Assembly: GCA_900770205.1 (NCBI GenBank) | Contig: CAAGJV010000075.1 | Coordinates: 1 to 5,670 of the forward strand | DNA from: Desulfovibrionaceae bacterium | Lineage (GTDB): Bacteria > Desulfobacterota > Desulfovibrionia > Desulfovibrionales > Desulfovibrionaceae | Length of the DNA: 5,670 bases | Reading direction: 5' to 3' | Part shown: positions 1 to 5,649 of the stretch, one piece after another | Layout: every line of letters begins with the position of its first letter | Numbering within the stretch: position 1 is the first letter of the stretch | Made by a program: the position numbers and the translations under genes | Notes under the pieces: model-generated | What the model was told of the DNA's origin: nothing | The model's input: the letters and a program-made list of their open reading frames with translations, nothing else | The model's database searches: none

Positions 1-496
1 GCTGCTGGCCGCCGGAAAGCCGGTCGGCCCCCATGCTGAGCCTGTCTTTCACTTCCTGCCATAAGTCTACCTTCTGAAGAGCGCTTTGCACTCTGCCTTC
101 TATTTCCTGCTTCGGGCAATTCATAACCACAGAAAGCGGCAGGGCAATGTTGCGGTATACGCTGACAGGAAAAACCTGCGGCGTTTGGAAAACCATGCCG
201 ATTCTTCGGCGAAGTTCCGCGAGGGAAAGGGAGGAAGCTCCTCCTTCGGGAAGAATATCCAGCGTTTTTCCTTTTATAGTGAGCCGAATGCTTCCCCTGG
301 TACAGCAGCCGGGAAGTTCTTCGTTAAGCCGGTTGATGGAGCGAAGGAGTGTGGTTTTTCCTGAACCGGACCTGCCGGCAAGAACGGCGATTCCCCCGGA
401 AGGCAGGGAAAGCGAGATGTCATGCAGTACAGCGTGCCCGGAGAAGGAAACAGACAGATGGCTGATCTCAAGAAAGGAAGCGAATAATGAATTCAT
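1..496 (-). CDS. pstB: Phosphate ABC transporter ATP-binding protein PstB, partial (3' end beyond window)
   Basis: This is the ATPase subunit of the PstSCAB phosphate importer; it hydrolyses ATP on the cytoplasmic face to drive uptake through PstC/PstA. The frame is open from the ATG at 496-494 to the window edge, giving 165 residues with no stop. The Walker A motif GRSGSGKTT spans about residues 41-49 and is followed by RSINRLNE, a variant of the PstB-typical R-C-I-N-R-M-N-D. The Q-loop is MVFQTPQVFP (about 101-110), and the ABC signature LSGGQQ (160-165) lies exactly at the edge, so Walker B, D-loop and H-switch are outside. The start lies 4 nt after the pstA stop, with GGAAGG about 10 nt upstream. 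The segment after the Q-loop (SVYRNIALPL) is more divergent than in enterobacterial PstB. Another oxyanion ATPase is possible on sequence alone, but the pstSCA context makes PstB very likely. The truncation is a window or contig edge, not a broken gene. Confidence 0.93.
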   Translation of the reverse strand, partial: MNSLFASFLEISHLSVSFSGHAVLHDISLSLPSGGIAVLAGRSGSGKTTLLRSINRLNEELPGCCTRGSIRLTIKGKTLDILPEGGASSLSLAELRRRIGMVFQTPQVFPVSVYRNIALPLSVVMNCPKQEIEGRVQSALQKVDLWQEVKDRLSMGADRLSGGQQ

Positions 497-500
497 AGTG

Positions 501-1382
501 CTATAACCTTCCCTGCCATTTGCTGCGGAAGCTCCTGTCGAGGATGCGGGAAGCAGCCAGAAGCAGGCAGGATAGGATAAGAAGAAACGCTGCAGCCCCA
601 AAGCCGCGCAGAAGCTCCTGCTGATCCTGATACTGGGAGGAAATATAGTAGATATCGAAGGATAGTGCTTCAAATTTACCGAAAAGCCCGGAAGGAAGCC
701 CGGCATTAGCTACTACCCCCGTAAAGAGGATGACAGCCGTATCTTCCGCGGCACGGCCAACAGCCAGCACAACACCGCCAAGCATTCCTCTGGCTGAGGC
801 TGGCAGGAAGAGGTGAAAAAGCGCCTGCGAACGGGAAAAGCCCCCAGCCGCAGCGGCAAGGCGGAGCGATAAAGGCACGGCTTCCAAGGCCTCACGGGAG
901 GAGGCCGCAAGAACGGGCAGAACCAGCAGGGCAAGACAGCATGCGGCAAGCAGAAGAGATGTGTTGGCTTCAGGAAAAATAGTATGCCGCAGGAAAAGAA
1001 TAAGCATGAACCCGAACAGCCCCATAACGATGGAAGGCATGCCGGCAAGGATATCAACAGCCGCGCCGAAGAGCCGCCTTTCCTTTTCTGTGGCGAGTTC
1101 GGAAAGATAGATGCCGCATCCCACACCGGGGAAGACGGCAAGAATCATGGTGAGAAGGACAAGCCAGAACGTGCCGACGCAGGCCGGCCAGATGCCGTCC
1201 CACACAGGAGCATGGCCGAAGATGGCAGCAAGGGGAGGCGTGGTTCCAAAAAGAAGTTCCACGCCCATCACAGGAAAGGCTCGCCAGACAAGGTAGCCTA
1301 TGAGGAACAAAATCAGGCATGGGACCAGCACGGCGGAGAACAGGGAGAGCATGCGGAAAAGGAGGAAGGGAATGCGCCTCAT
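501..1382 (-). CDS. pstA: Phosphate ABC transporter permease PstA
   Basis: This is the second membrane subunit of the phosphate importer and pairs with PstC in the inner membrane. The chosen start (ATG 1382-1380) gives 293 residues, the usual PstA length; the open frame continues upstream only because it overlaps pstC out of frame. GGGAGAAAGG just before the ATG is a good Shine-Dalgarno. Hydrophobic segments lie near residues 8-37, 67-95, 108-132, 142-160, 198-222 and 258-280, fitting six helices. The family-like motif DGIWPACVGT (62-71) matches the PstA G-I-x-P-x-x-x-G-T box and distinguishes it from PstC. The cytoplasmic EAA loop is near residues 164-194, ending in FLP. GRAAEDTAVILFTG (209-222) corresponds to the PstA box usually written S-R-A-x-G-E-T-A-P, with the G-E pair replaced by E-D here. 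The ATG overlaps the pstC TGA in the arrangement ATGA, implying translational coupling. Confidence 0.93.
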   Translation of the reverse strand: MRRIPFLLFRMLSLFSAVLVPCLILFLIGYLVWRAFPVMGVELLFGTTPPLAAIFGHAPVWDGIWPACVGTFWLVLLTMILAVFPGVGCGIYLSELATEKERRLFGAAVDILAGMPSIVMGLFGFMLILFLRHTIFPEANTSLLLAACCLALLVLPVLAASSREALEAVPLSLRLAAAAGGFSRSQALFHLFLPASARGMLGGVVLAVGRAAEDTAVILFTGVVANAGLPSGLFGKFEALSFDIYYISSQYQDQQELLRGFGAAAFLLILSCLLLAASRILDRSFRSKWQGRL

Positions 1383-2263
1383 GGCCTTTCTCCCATTCGC
1401 CGTATGGCAAGGCTGACGGATGCATTGATGAGCAGAAGGAGAAGGCCGGCCATGAACAGGGAGTCGTAGGCGGCCCCTCCTACCTCGTTGGAGGTAACGA
1501 GTGCCATGTGAGCCGTTAATGTACGGATACTGGAAAGAAGCGATTCCGGCATGACAGGAGCGTTGCCCGCGAGCATGAGCGGCAGCATGGTATCGCCAAC
1601 GGCTCTGCCAAAACCAAGAATGGCGGCGGAAAGCACCGTTTTTTTCGAGGAGGGAAGAATAACATACCAGAATATCTCCATGCGTGTCATGCCAAGGGCC
1701 GCTCCGGAAAGGGCAGATTCTTCCAGTTTTGGTTCTATCCCTGCCTGGAGAACAAGGATGACCGTGGGCAGGATAAGCATGCTCAGCATGATGGAGGCGG
1801 TGAGCCAGGCAAAGCCGGAACCTCCGAAGGAAACACGGATGAGGGGAGCAAGGAGAAAAACTGCGGCGAATCCGTAAACAACGGTAGGGATGGCTGTCAT
1901 CACGCGGATGAGCCCACCAACGACCATACGCCATGCACCGGCTCTGCGGCCGGGAGGAGGGCAGAGGAGCCATCCGCACAGGCATAGCCCCATGATGCAG
2001 CCGGGAATGGAGGCAAGCGTTCCCATGAGAAGGGAGCCTGCAATCATGGGCGCGATGCCGAAAGCCCCCTGCTGAGGAGCCCACAGCATGGAAAAGGGGC
2101 TGCCGCTTCCGCTCTGGAAAAAGGCCGGCAGAGCGAAAGCGGCAATCATAAGGAAGAGAAGCGCCATGCCGCCCATGGCGAGAACCACGGAAAGCCGTAT
2201 GGCAAGAAGGCCCGTTCCCTCGCTGCGCAAAAGGCCGGAGGCGTTTGCTTGTGCGCTTCTCAT
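1379..2263 (-). CDS. pstC: Phosphate ABC transporter permease PstC
   Basis: This is the first membrane subunit of the phosphate importer. The start at ATG 2263-2261 gives 294 residues. It lies 7 nt after the pstS stop; a further in-frame upstream ATG would push the start about 70 nt into pstS and was not chosen. No clear Shine-Dalgarno precedes it, so translation is probably coupled to pstS. The PstC-type box FGIAPMIAGSLL (68-79) starts the conserved transport domain. Hydrophobic segments lie near residues 23-48, 72-100, 113-140, 155-175, 203-220 and 265-287. The EAA loop reads ESALSGAALG (182-191) and continues to FWYVILP, the expected ATPase contact site. GRAVGDTMLPLMLAG (219-233) matches the box after the EAA loop in PstC. 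It overlaps pstA by four bases. Assignment of C versus A rests on these boxes and on gene order; the pair is secure as Pst permeases. Confidence 0.93.
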   Translation of the reverse strand: MRSAQANASGLLRSEGTGLLAIRLSVVLAMGGMALLFLMIAAFALPAFFQSGSGSPFSMLWAPQQGAFGIAPMIAGSLLMGTLASIPGCIMGLCLCGWLLCPPPGRRAGAWRMVVGGLIRVMTAIPTVVYGFAAVFLLAPLIRVSFGGSGFAWLTASIMLSMLILPTVILVLQAGIEPKLEESALSGAALGMTRMEIFWYVILPSSKKTVLSAAILGFGRAVGDTMLPLMLAGNAPVMPESLLSSIRTLTAHMALVTSNEVGGAAYDSLFMAGLLLLLINASVSLAIRRMGERP

Positions 2264-2270
2264 GGCTGGC

Positions 2271-3095
2271 TTACTTTCTGCCCATGGGGATGTAGCCGGA
2301 AGAACTGATGAAGCCCTTGCCGTCTTCGGAGTAGATGTAGTCAATGAACAGTGCCGTCAGCCCCTGAGGTTTGCCCTTGGTGTTCATGTAGAGCAGGCGG
2401 GTTACGGTGTAGGTCCCATTCGCGGCGTTTTCCTGGGAAGGAACCATGCCGTCGATGGTAACGCCGCTGATGGACTTGTCGAGATGGCCGATACCCACAT
2501 AGCCAATGGCATTGGGATCCTGGGCAATGGCGGTTTTCATGGCGCCGTTGGAGTTGACCACGTTGGCGCTCTGTACGGATTTGCCCTTGTCGAGCGCACG
2601 TTCTTCAAAGGTTTCGCGCGTGCCGCTGCCGTCTTCGCGAACATAGAGGGAGATGGGGGCGTCTTTGCCGCCAAGTTCCTTCCAGTTGGCTATCTTTCCG
2701 GCAAAGATGTCTTTGATCTGGGCTTTGGTAAGGCTTGTCACCTTATTGCCGGGGTTCACGGCCACGGCTACGCCATCGATGGCAAAGGGGAAGGTTTCCA
2801 GGCCATACTTGGCCACTTCGCTTTCCTTAAGGGCACGGCCGGTATTGCCTATCTGCACAAGGCCTTCGCCCACTTTCTGCACGCCCACACCGGAACCGCC
2901 TCCGGCAACAGTGATGCGTATGTTGCTGTTGGCGGCCATAATGGCCTGCGCGGCCTTTTTCATAACCGGAATGTGCGCCGTTCCGCCGGCAATGTCGATA
3001 TTGCCCTTCTGCCCTTTGAAGGCATCAAGAGGAGCGGCTACAGCCAGAGACGCACTGAGAAGAACCAGTGCAAAAGCGGAAAGAATGCGGTTCAT
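2271..3095 (-). CDS. pstS: Phosphate-binding periplasmic protein PstS
   Basis: This exported receptor captures phosphate in the periplasm and delivers it to PstC/PstA. The ATG at 3095-3093 gives 274 residues. GAGG stands 5 nt upstream, and the protein begins with a signal peptide: MNR, then a hydrophobic stretch to about residue 19, then AVAA-P with cleavage near 20/21. The frame stays open for 110 more codons upstream, but those residues have no family resemblance and would bury the signal peptide. The ligand-site loops can be seen: GGTAHIP (37-43), AGGGSGVG (64-71), GNTGRALKESE (83-93) and REDGSGTRETFEE (153-165), the last being the D-G-S-G-T phosphate loop of the family. NPGNKV and the IFAGKIANWKELGG block (130-143) are also typical of PstS. 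It is a short PstS; compared with E. coli the aspartate of the A-S-D loop is not present at that position. It is the first gene of the operon. Confidence 0.95.
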   Translation of the reverse strand: MNRILSAFALVLLSASLAVAAPLDAFKGQKGNIDIAGGTAHIPVMKKAAQAIMAANSNIRITVAGGGSGVGVQKVGEGLVQIGNTGRALKESEVAKYGLETFPFAIDGVAVAVNPGNKVTSLTKAQIKDIFAGKIANWKELGGKDAPISLYVREDGSGTRETFEERALDKGKSVQSANVVNSNGAMKTAIAQDPNAIGYVGIGHLDKSISGVTIDGMVPSQENAANGTYTVTRLLYMNTKGKPQGLTALFIDYIYSEDGKGFISSSGYIPMGRK

Positions 3096-3142
3096 GCGTA
3101 CCTCGTTCAGGAGGCGGCATATCGCGGGAACAGCAGAGAAAA

Positions 3143-3222
3143 TTCGCAGAGAACCACAAAGGAAACAGCTGCAGCAAGCCGGCAAGACACACCTTGTCTC
3201 TGCGAAGAAATTCGTCAGGTGT
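3143..3222 (-). promoter_or_regulatory. Structured 5' leader of the pst transcript with two competing stem-loops
   Basis: A perfect 10-bp inverted repeat joins 3143-3152 (TTCGCAGAGA) and 3197-3206 (TCTCTGCGAA); it can extend inward through 3157-3162 with 3192-3196 after a small bulge. A second possible hairpin uses part of the same bases: ACACCT 3189-3194 with AGGTGT 3217-3222, enclosing CGAA 3203-3206 with TTCG 3211-3214. The two folds are mutually exclusive because 3203-3206 serves both. No U-run follows either, so this is not an obvious attenuator. It lies inside the inferred leader, about 50-130 nt upstream of the pstS start. A regulatory role is inference only. Confidence 0.35.
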
Positions 3223-3293
3223 TCCTGAAAAACATGCCGGCCTCTCATGGGAAGAAAGGGTGAAAAAATGGCGCGACAGCCGCGCTTTGAAAA

Positions 3294-3322
3294 TTTCTGC
3301 CTCAGCGGAGGGGGAAAGTCAA
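3294..3322 (-). promoter_or_regulatory. Sigma70-like promoter of the pstSCAB operon
   Basis: On the minus strand, TTGACT (3322-3317) is followed after exactly 17 bp by CAGAAA (3299-3294). The -35 matches consensus at five of six positions and the -10 at three of six. Transcription would start near 3287, giving a leader of about 190 nt before the pstS ATG. It is the best promoter-like match upstream of pstS. No Pho box overlaps its -35 region, so activation by PhoB is not supported by the sequence. Confidence 0.5.
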
Positions 3323-3399
3323 GAGAGCTGTGGATACGCGGCATGAAGAAGAAGGAACAGGGAACGGCAGGAAAAATAAGAATTCGGTGCTTGCAGGGC

Positions 3400-3428
3400 T
3401 TGACGTGTACCTTGGAGAATGACAAAGT
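3400..3428 (+). promoter_or_regulatory. Weak promoter candidate for ilvE
   Basis: TTGACG (3400-3405) resembles a -35 (five of six); 17 bp later stands CAAAGT (3423-3428), a poor -10 (three of six). It lies about 110 nt upstream of ilvE and divergent from the pst promoter without overlap. If used, the transcript would include the hairpin cluster at 3447-3524. Offered as the best candidate seen, not as a secure call. Confidence 0.3.
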
Positions 3429-3446
3429 TTTCGGAATGAGCAGATT

Positions 3447-3524
3447 CTGCTGAAGCGTTCAGCAGTAGAAAGATTTCGACCGCTTTGTCGGCCCGCATGT
3501 GCAAAAGCTTCTTTTGCGGATGCG
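3447..3524 (+). promoter_or_regulatory. Three consecutive hairpins in the ilvE 5' leader, ending at the Shine-Dalgarno
   Basis: Hairpin 1 is a perfect 8-bp stem CTGCTGAA/TTCAGCAG (3447-3454 with 3458-3465) and a 3-nt loop. Hairpin 2 is small: CGAC/GTCG (3477-3480 with 3487-3490) plus a closing U-G pair. Hairpin 3 has a 7-bp core GCAAAAG/CTTTTGC (3501-3507 with 3511-3517), a T-G pair, one mismatch and a 5-bp base CGCAT/ATGCG (3494-3498 with 3520-3524). The base of hairpin 3 abuts the AAGGAG ribosome site at 3525-3530, which stands 9 nt before the ATG. None has a terminator U-tract. A role in translation or mRNA stability is plausible but inferred. Confidence 0.4.
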
Positions 3525-3539
3525 AAGGAGATAGGTACC

Positions 3540-4565
3540 ATGGAAAAGAAAGATCTGGACTGGGCGAACCTGAGCTTCGCCTATGTAAAAACAGATAAGC
3601 GCTTTGTTGCCAACTATAAGAACGGTTCGTGGGATGATGGGCAGCTCACGGATGATGACAAAGTGGTTATTACCGAATGCGCCGGCGTTCTTCAGTATTC
3701 CCAATCCTGCTTTGAAGGGCTGAAGGCCTATACCACGGAAGACGGCCATGTGGTATGCTTCCGCCCCGATCTTAATGGCGAACGCATGGAGGATTCCTGC
3801 CGCCGCCTGGAAATGCCCGTGTTCCCCAAGGAACGCTTTATCGAAGCTGTGGTGGAAACCGTGCGTGCCAACCTGGCATGGGTCCCCCCGTACGGATCCG
3901 GCGCAACGCTGTATATCCGGCCGTATATGTTCGGCAGCTCCGCCGTTATCGGCGTGAAGCCTGCGGAAGAATATCAGTTCCGCATTCTTGTGACGCCGGT
4001 CGGCCCCTATTTTAAGGGCGGAGCCAAGCCCATTACTATCCGCGTGAGCGATTTCGACCGTGCGGCTCCCCGTGGAACCGGCCATATCAAGGCCGGGCTC
4101 AACTATGCTATGAGCCTCCACCCCATTATGGATGCGCACCGCCAGGGCTATGCGGAAAATATGTATCTCGACCCGGCCACCCGCACCAAGGTGGAGGAAA
4201 CAGGCGGCGCGAACTTTATCTTCATTACGAAAGACGGCTCTCTCGTGACCCCGAAGAGCGACAGCATTCTTCCTTCCATCACCCGCCGTTCTCTTCTGCA
4301 TGTGGCGCAGCACTACCTCGGCATGAAGGTGGAAGAGCGCGAAGTGCTCCTGGAGGAAGTGCCCACGTTTGCCGAAGTCGGCCTTTGCGGAACGGCTGCG
4401 GTGATTTCTCCTGTGGGCAAGATCGTCGATCACGGCAAGGAGATCTGCATTCCTTCCGGCATGACGGATATGGGCCCTGTTCTTACCAGGCTTTATGATA
4501 CGCTTACCGGTATACAGATGGGCCGCATAGAGGCTCCGGAAGGCTGGATCAAGCGCATCGCTTAA
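3540..4565 (+). CDS. ilvE: Branched-chain amino acid aminotransferase (fold-type IV PLP enzyme)
   Basis: This cytoplasmic PLP enzyme exchanges the amino group between glutamate and the keto acids of leucine, isoleucine and valine (EC 2.6.1.42), the last step of their synthesis and first of their breakdown. It is complete at 341 residues, the length of the larger BCAT subfamily that also includes eukaryotic enzymes, longer than E. coli IlvE (about 309). Visible family marks are YSQSCFEGLKAY (53-64), FRPDLNGERM (74-83), YIRPYMFG (125-132), the PLP lysine K184 in GHIKAGLNYA, VEETGGANFIF (218-228) with E220 placed to contact the PLP ring nitrogen, and CGTAAVISPV (283-292) for cofactor phosphate binding. 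AAGGAG lies 9 nt before the ATG. It is a single-gene unit: divergent from pst, convergent with the next gene, and followed by a terminator. D-amino acid transaminase or ADC lyase are less likely given the length and motifs. Confidence 0.95.
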   Translation: MEKKDLDWANLSFAYVKTDKRFVANYKNGSWDDGQLTDDDKVVITECAGVLQYSQSCFEGLKAYTTEDGHVVCFRPDLNGERMEDSCRRLEMPVFPKERFIEAVVETVRANLAWVPPYGSGATLYIRPYMFGSSAVIGVKPAEEYQFRILVTPVGPYFKGGAKPITIRVSDFDRAAPRGTGHIKAGLNYAMSLHPIMDAHRQGYAENMYLDPATRTKVEETGGANFIFITKDGSLVTPKSDSILPSITRRSLLHVAQHYLGMKVEEREVLLEEVPTFAEVGLCGTAAVISPVGKIVDHGKEICIPSGMTDMGPVLTRLYDTLTGIQMGRIEAPEGWIKRIA

Positions 4566-4591
4566 GTCCGCGTTTGCTCACTTATTGAAAG

Positions 4592-4618
4592 AAGGCCGCC
4601 TTCAGGGCGGCCTTTTTT
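4592..4618 (+). terminator. Intrinsic terminator after ilvE
   Basis: A 9-bp GC-rich stem, AAGGCCGCC (4592-4600) with GGCGGCCTT (4606-4614), encloses a 5-nt loop; the T-run 4613-4618 follows and partly overlaps the stem. It starts 26 nt after the ilvE stop. In the opposite direction the stem is followed by TTCTTTC, a weaker T-rich tail, so it may also end the convergent regulator transcript, whose stop is at 4644-4642. Confidence 0.93.
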
Positions 4619-4641
4619 ATGGAGAAAACAGGCCCCGTTCT

Positions 4642-5598
4642 CTACTGTTCCGGCAAAGGCTCTGATTCAGGGCGGAGCATGAAATCGCAGTCTCTGACAT
4701 TCAGGTAGACCATGCTGCCGGGGGAGAGCGTTCGGTATTCTTCCGTTCCTTCGGCAATCACACAGCACTTGCTGCCGCCATCAAGTTCCATGATGAACTT
4801 GATATCGCCATCTTCATGGGCTTCTATGATACGTGCGGGAAAGCAGTTTTTCCCTTCGTGGGTAAAACCGATCCTGCCATGCAGGGAACGAAAGAAAACA
4901 GCGATGCTGCCGCCCTGTTCCAGTCCAAGCTGGGAGACGGTTCTTGTGGAGCAGCGCACATGAAGAAGCAGCCCCTGGCATGTTTGAACGGTAAGGCGCG
5001 CGCAGAATTCCCGGCAGGACATGCCGGCAATGATCCCGCGGAAGACATTGTGCATACCGGCATGGCGTTTTTTTTCCTCATAGCGGAGCGCCTGCCGGAA
5101 TTTTTTTTCGGCGGCTTCATCCATGGATCCGCCATGGCCTAAAAGGAAGGTTATGCTGCCTGCAGGCAGGCCCATTCTTCTCAGTTCGTTTTCCCGTACT
5201 TTCCTCAGGGTGCTGGGGCTGACATGGAAGGGCAGCTTTGCCTCTACTCTTCTTTCTTCGAAAACGCGCCGGATATAGCCCTGATCCATGGAACAGAGGC
5301 TGCCGCGTTCTCTCAGCACCGCAGGAGATTCGGCAAGTTCCATAAGCTTGTCTATGGAGCGGCGCGTGATCGGAATGAGGCGTGGCGCCTTCCCATGAAC
5401 GGCAATGGTGCAGGAATCTTCGTCTATGTCTTTTCTATCGTTGAAGTTCAGCGCCTCGCCCATTTTCATGCCCGTGAAGCGGATGAGCAGGCAGAAAAAA
5501 AGCATGCGCGTGCGTGATGAGCGCTGAACCTGGCCTGCGGCCTGTTCGTGCCAGTAGTGGAAGGCACGCAGAAAGTCTTGAAGTTCATGTTCATTCAT
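4642..5598 (-). CDS. tunR: TunR-type tungstate/molybdate-responsive regulator (degenerate tyrosine recombinase domain + tandem TOBE/Mop)
   Basis: Residues about 1-185 resemble the catalytic domain of XerC/XerD-type tyrosine recombinases without the usual N-terminal core-binding domain: FTGMKMGEAL (41-50) is box I, SPSTLRK (127-133) box II, ITFLLGHGG (149-157) the G-H box. Active-site residues are mostly lost: the box I arginine is K45, the box II histidines are S129 and K133, and no tyrosine stands at the usual distance after H155 (F167 is nearest, Y172 further). R132 and H155 remain. About 195-245 form a weak first TOBE and 252-309 a clear second one (FPARIIEA, then LSPGSMVYLNVRDCDFML), the oxyanion-sensing fold of ModE. 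This architecture is that of TunR, known from sulfate-reducing deltaproteobacteria to control molybdate/tungstate transporter genes. Hence a DNA-binding regulator is inferred, not an active integrase. Start: ATG 5598-5596 with AAAAGG 9 nt upstream. Its target genes are not in the window. Confidence 0.78.
   Translation of the reverse strand: MNEHELQDFLRAFHYWHEQAAGQVQRSSRTRMLFFCLLIRFTGMKMGEALNFNDRKDIDEDSCTIAVHGKAPRLIPITRRSIDKLMELAESPAVLRERGSLCSMDQGYIRRVFEERRVEAKLPFHVSPSTLRKVRENELRRMGLPAGSITFLLGHGGSMDEAAEKKFRQALRYEEKKRHAGMHNVFRGIIAGMSCREFCARLTVQTCQGLLLHVRCSTRTVSQLGLEQGGSIAVFFRSLHGRIGFTHEGKNCFPARIIEAHEDGDIKFIMELDGGSKCCVIAEGTEEYRTLSPGSMVYLNVRDCDFMLRPESEPLPEQ
5068..5108 (-). repeat. Two A8 homopolymer tracts in the regulator coding strand
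   Basis: The plus strand has T8 at 5068-5075 and again at 5101-5108, read as A8 in the sense strand. They encode the lysine pairs in EKKF (164-167) and EEKKR (174-178), near the junction of the recombinase-like domain and the TOBE part. The frame is intact through both. Such tracts are prone to polymerase slippage and to sequencing indels; no programmed frameshift is claimed. Confidence 0.8.
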
Positions 5599-5620
5599 AC
5601 CACATCACCTTTTCATGGGC

Positions 5621-5649
5621 ATCATATACAGGAACGGCGCGGATTGCAA
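5621..5649 (-). promoter_or_regulatory. Sigma70-like promoter of the tunR-like gene
   Basis: On the minus strand TTGCAA (5649-5644) is followed after exactly 17 bp by TATGAT (5626-5621). The -10 matches consensus at five of six positions and the -35 at four of six. Transcription would start near 5615, giving a very short leader of under 20 nt that carries the AAAAGG ribosome site. The -35 box touches the adapter-derived bases that begin at 5650, so nothing further upstream (operators, TunR self-binding site) can be judged. Confidence 0.6.

Larger units (their letters stand above)
3096..3539. other. Divergent intergenic region between pstS and ilvE
   Basis: This 444-bp stretch separates the two divergent transcripts. 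I see no gene in it: short open frames on both strands lack family resemblance and most lack ribosome binding sites. The left half holds the long pst leader with inverted repeats and a good minus-strand promoter. The right half holds a weak plus-strand promoter candidate, a row of three hairpins and the ilvE Shine-Dalgarno. No full Pho box (two direct CTGTCAT-like repeats) was found; only a single TTGTCAT half-site on the minus strand near 3421-3427. No branched-chain-rich leader peptide is seen upstream of ilvE. Confidence 0.85.

Noticed and set aside
501..2084. 527-codon open frame on the minus strand covering pstA and much of pstC
   Set aside because: Only the last 293 codons look like PstA; the upstream part overlaps pstC in another frame, is rich in Arg/His/Pro/Cys and has no family resemblance. 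The ATG at 1382 has a good ribosome site.
3168..3175. 8-bp palindrome GCTGCAGC in the pst leader
   Set aside because: Short enough to occur by chance and lies in the loop of the larger inverted repeat; no independent role can be supported.
2088..3263. 391-codon open frame on the plus strand opposite pstS
   Set aside because: Antisense shadow of pstS and the start of pstC; His/Gly/Ala-rich translation without domain resemblance, while the minus frame is an unmistakable PstS.
2271..3425. Longer PstS start, up to 110 codons upstream of 3095
   Set aside because: It would bury a clear signal peptide inside the protein, and the likely promoter at 3294-3322 lies within the added region.
3419..3453. 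Possible ilvE leader peptides (six- and five-codon frames MTKFSE and MSRFC)
   Set aside because: No run of Leu, Ile or Val codons and no linked terminator/antiterminator pair, so no attenuation by branched-chain amino acids.
3459..4433. 324-codon open frame on the minus strand opposite ilvE
   Set aside because: Antisense shadow of a well-conserved aminotransferase; no motif seen in its translation.
4642..5598. Active phage integrase or sign of an integrated element
   Set aside because: The catalytic arginine of box I, both box II histidines and the tyrosine nucleophile are replaced, TOBE domains are attached, and there is no att-like repeat, tRNA or other phage gene.
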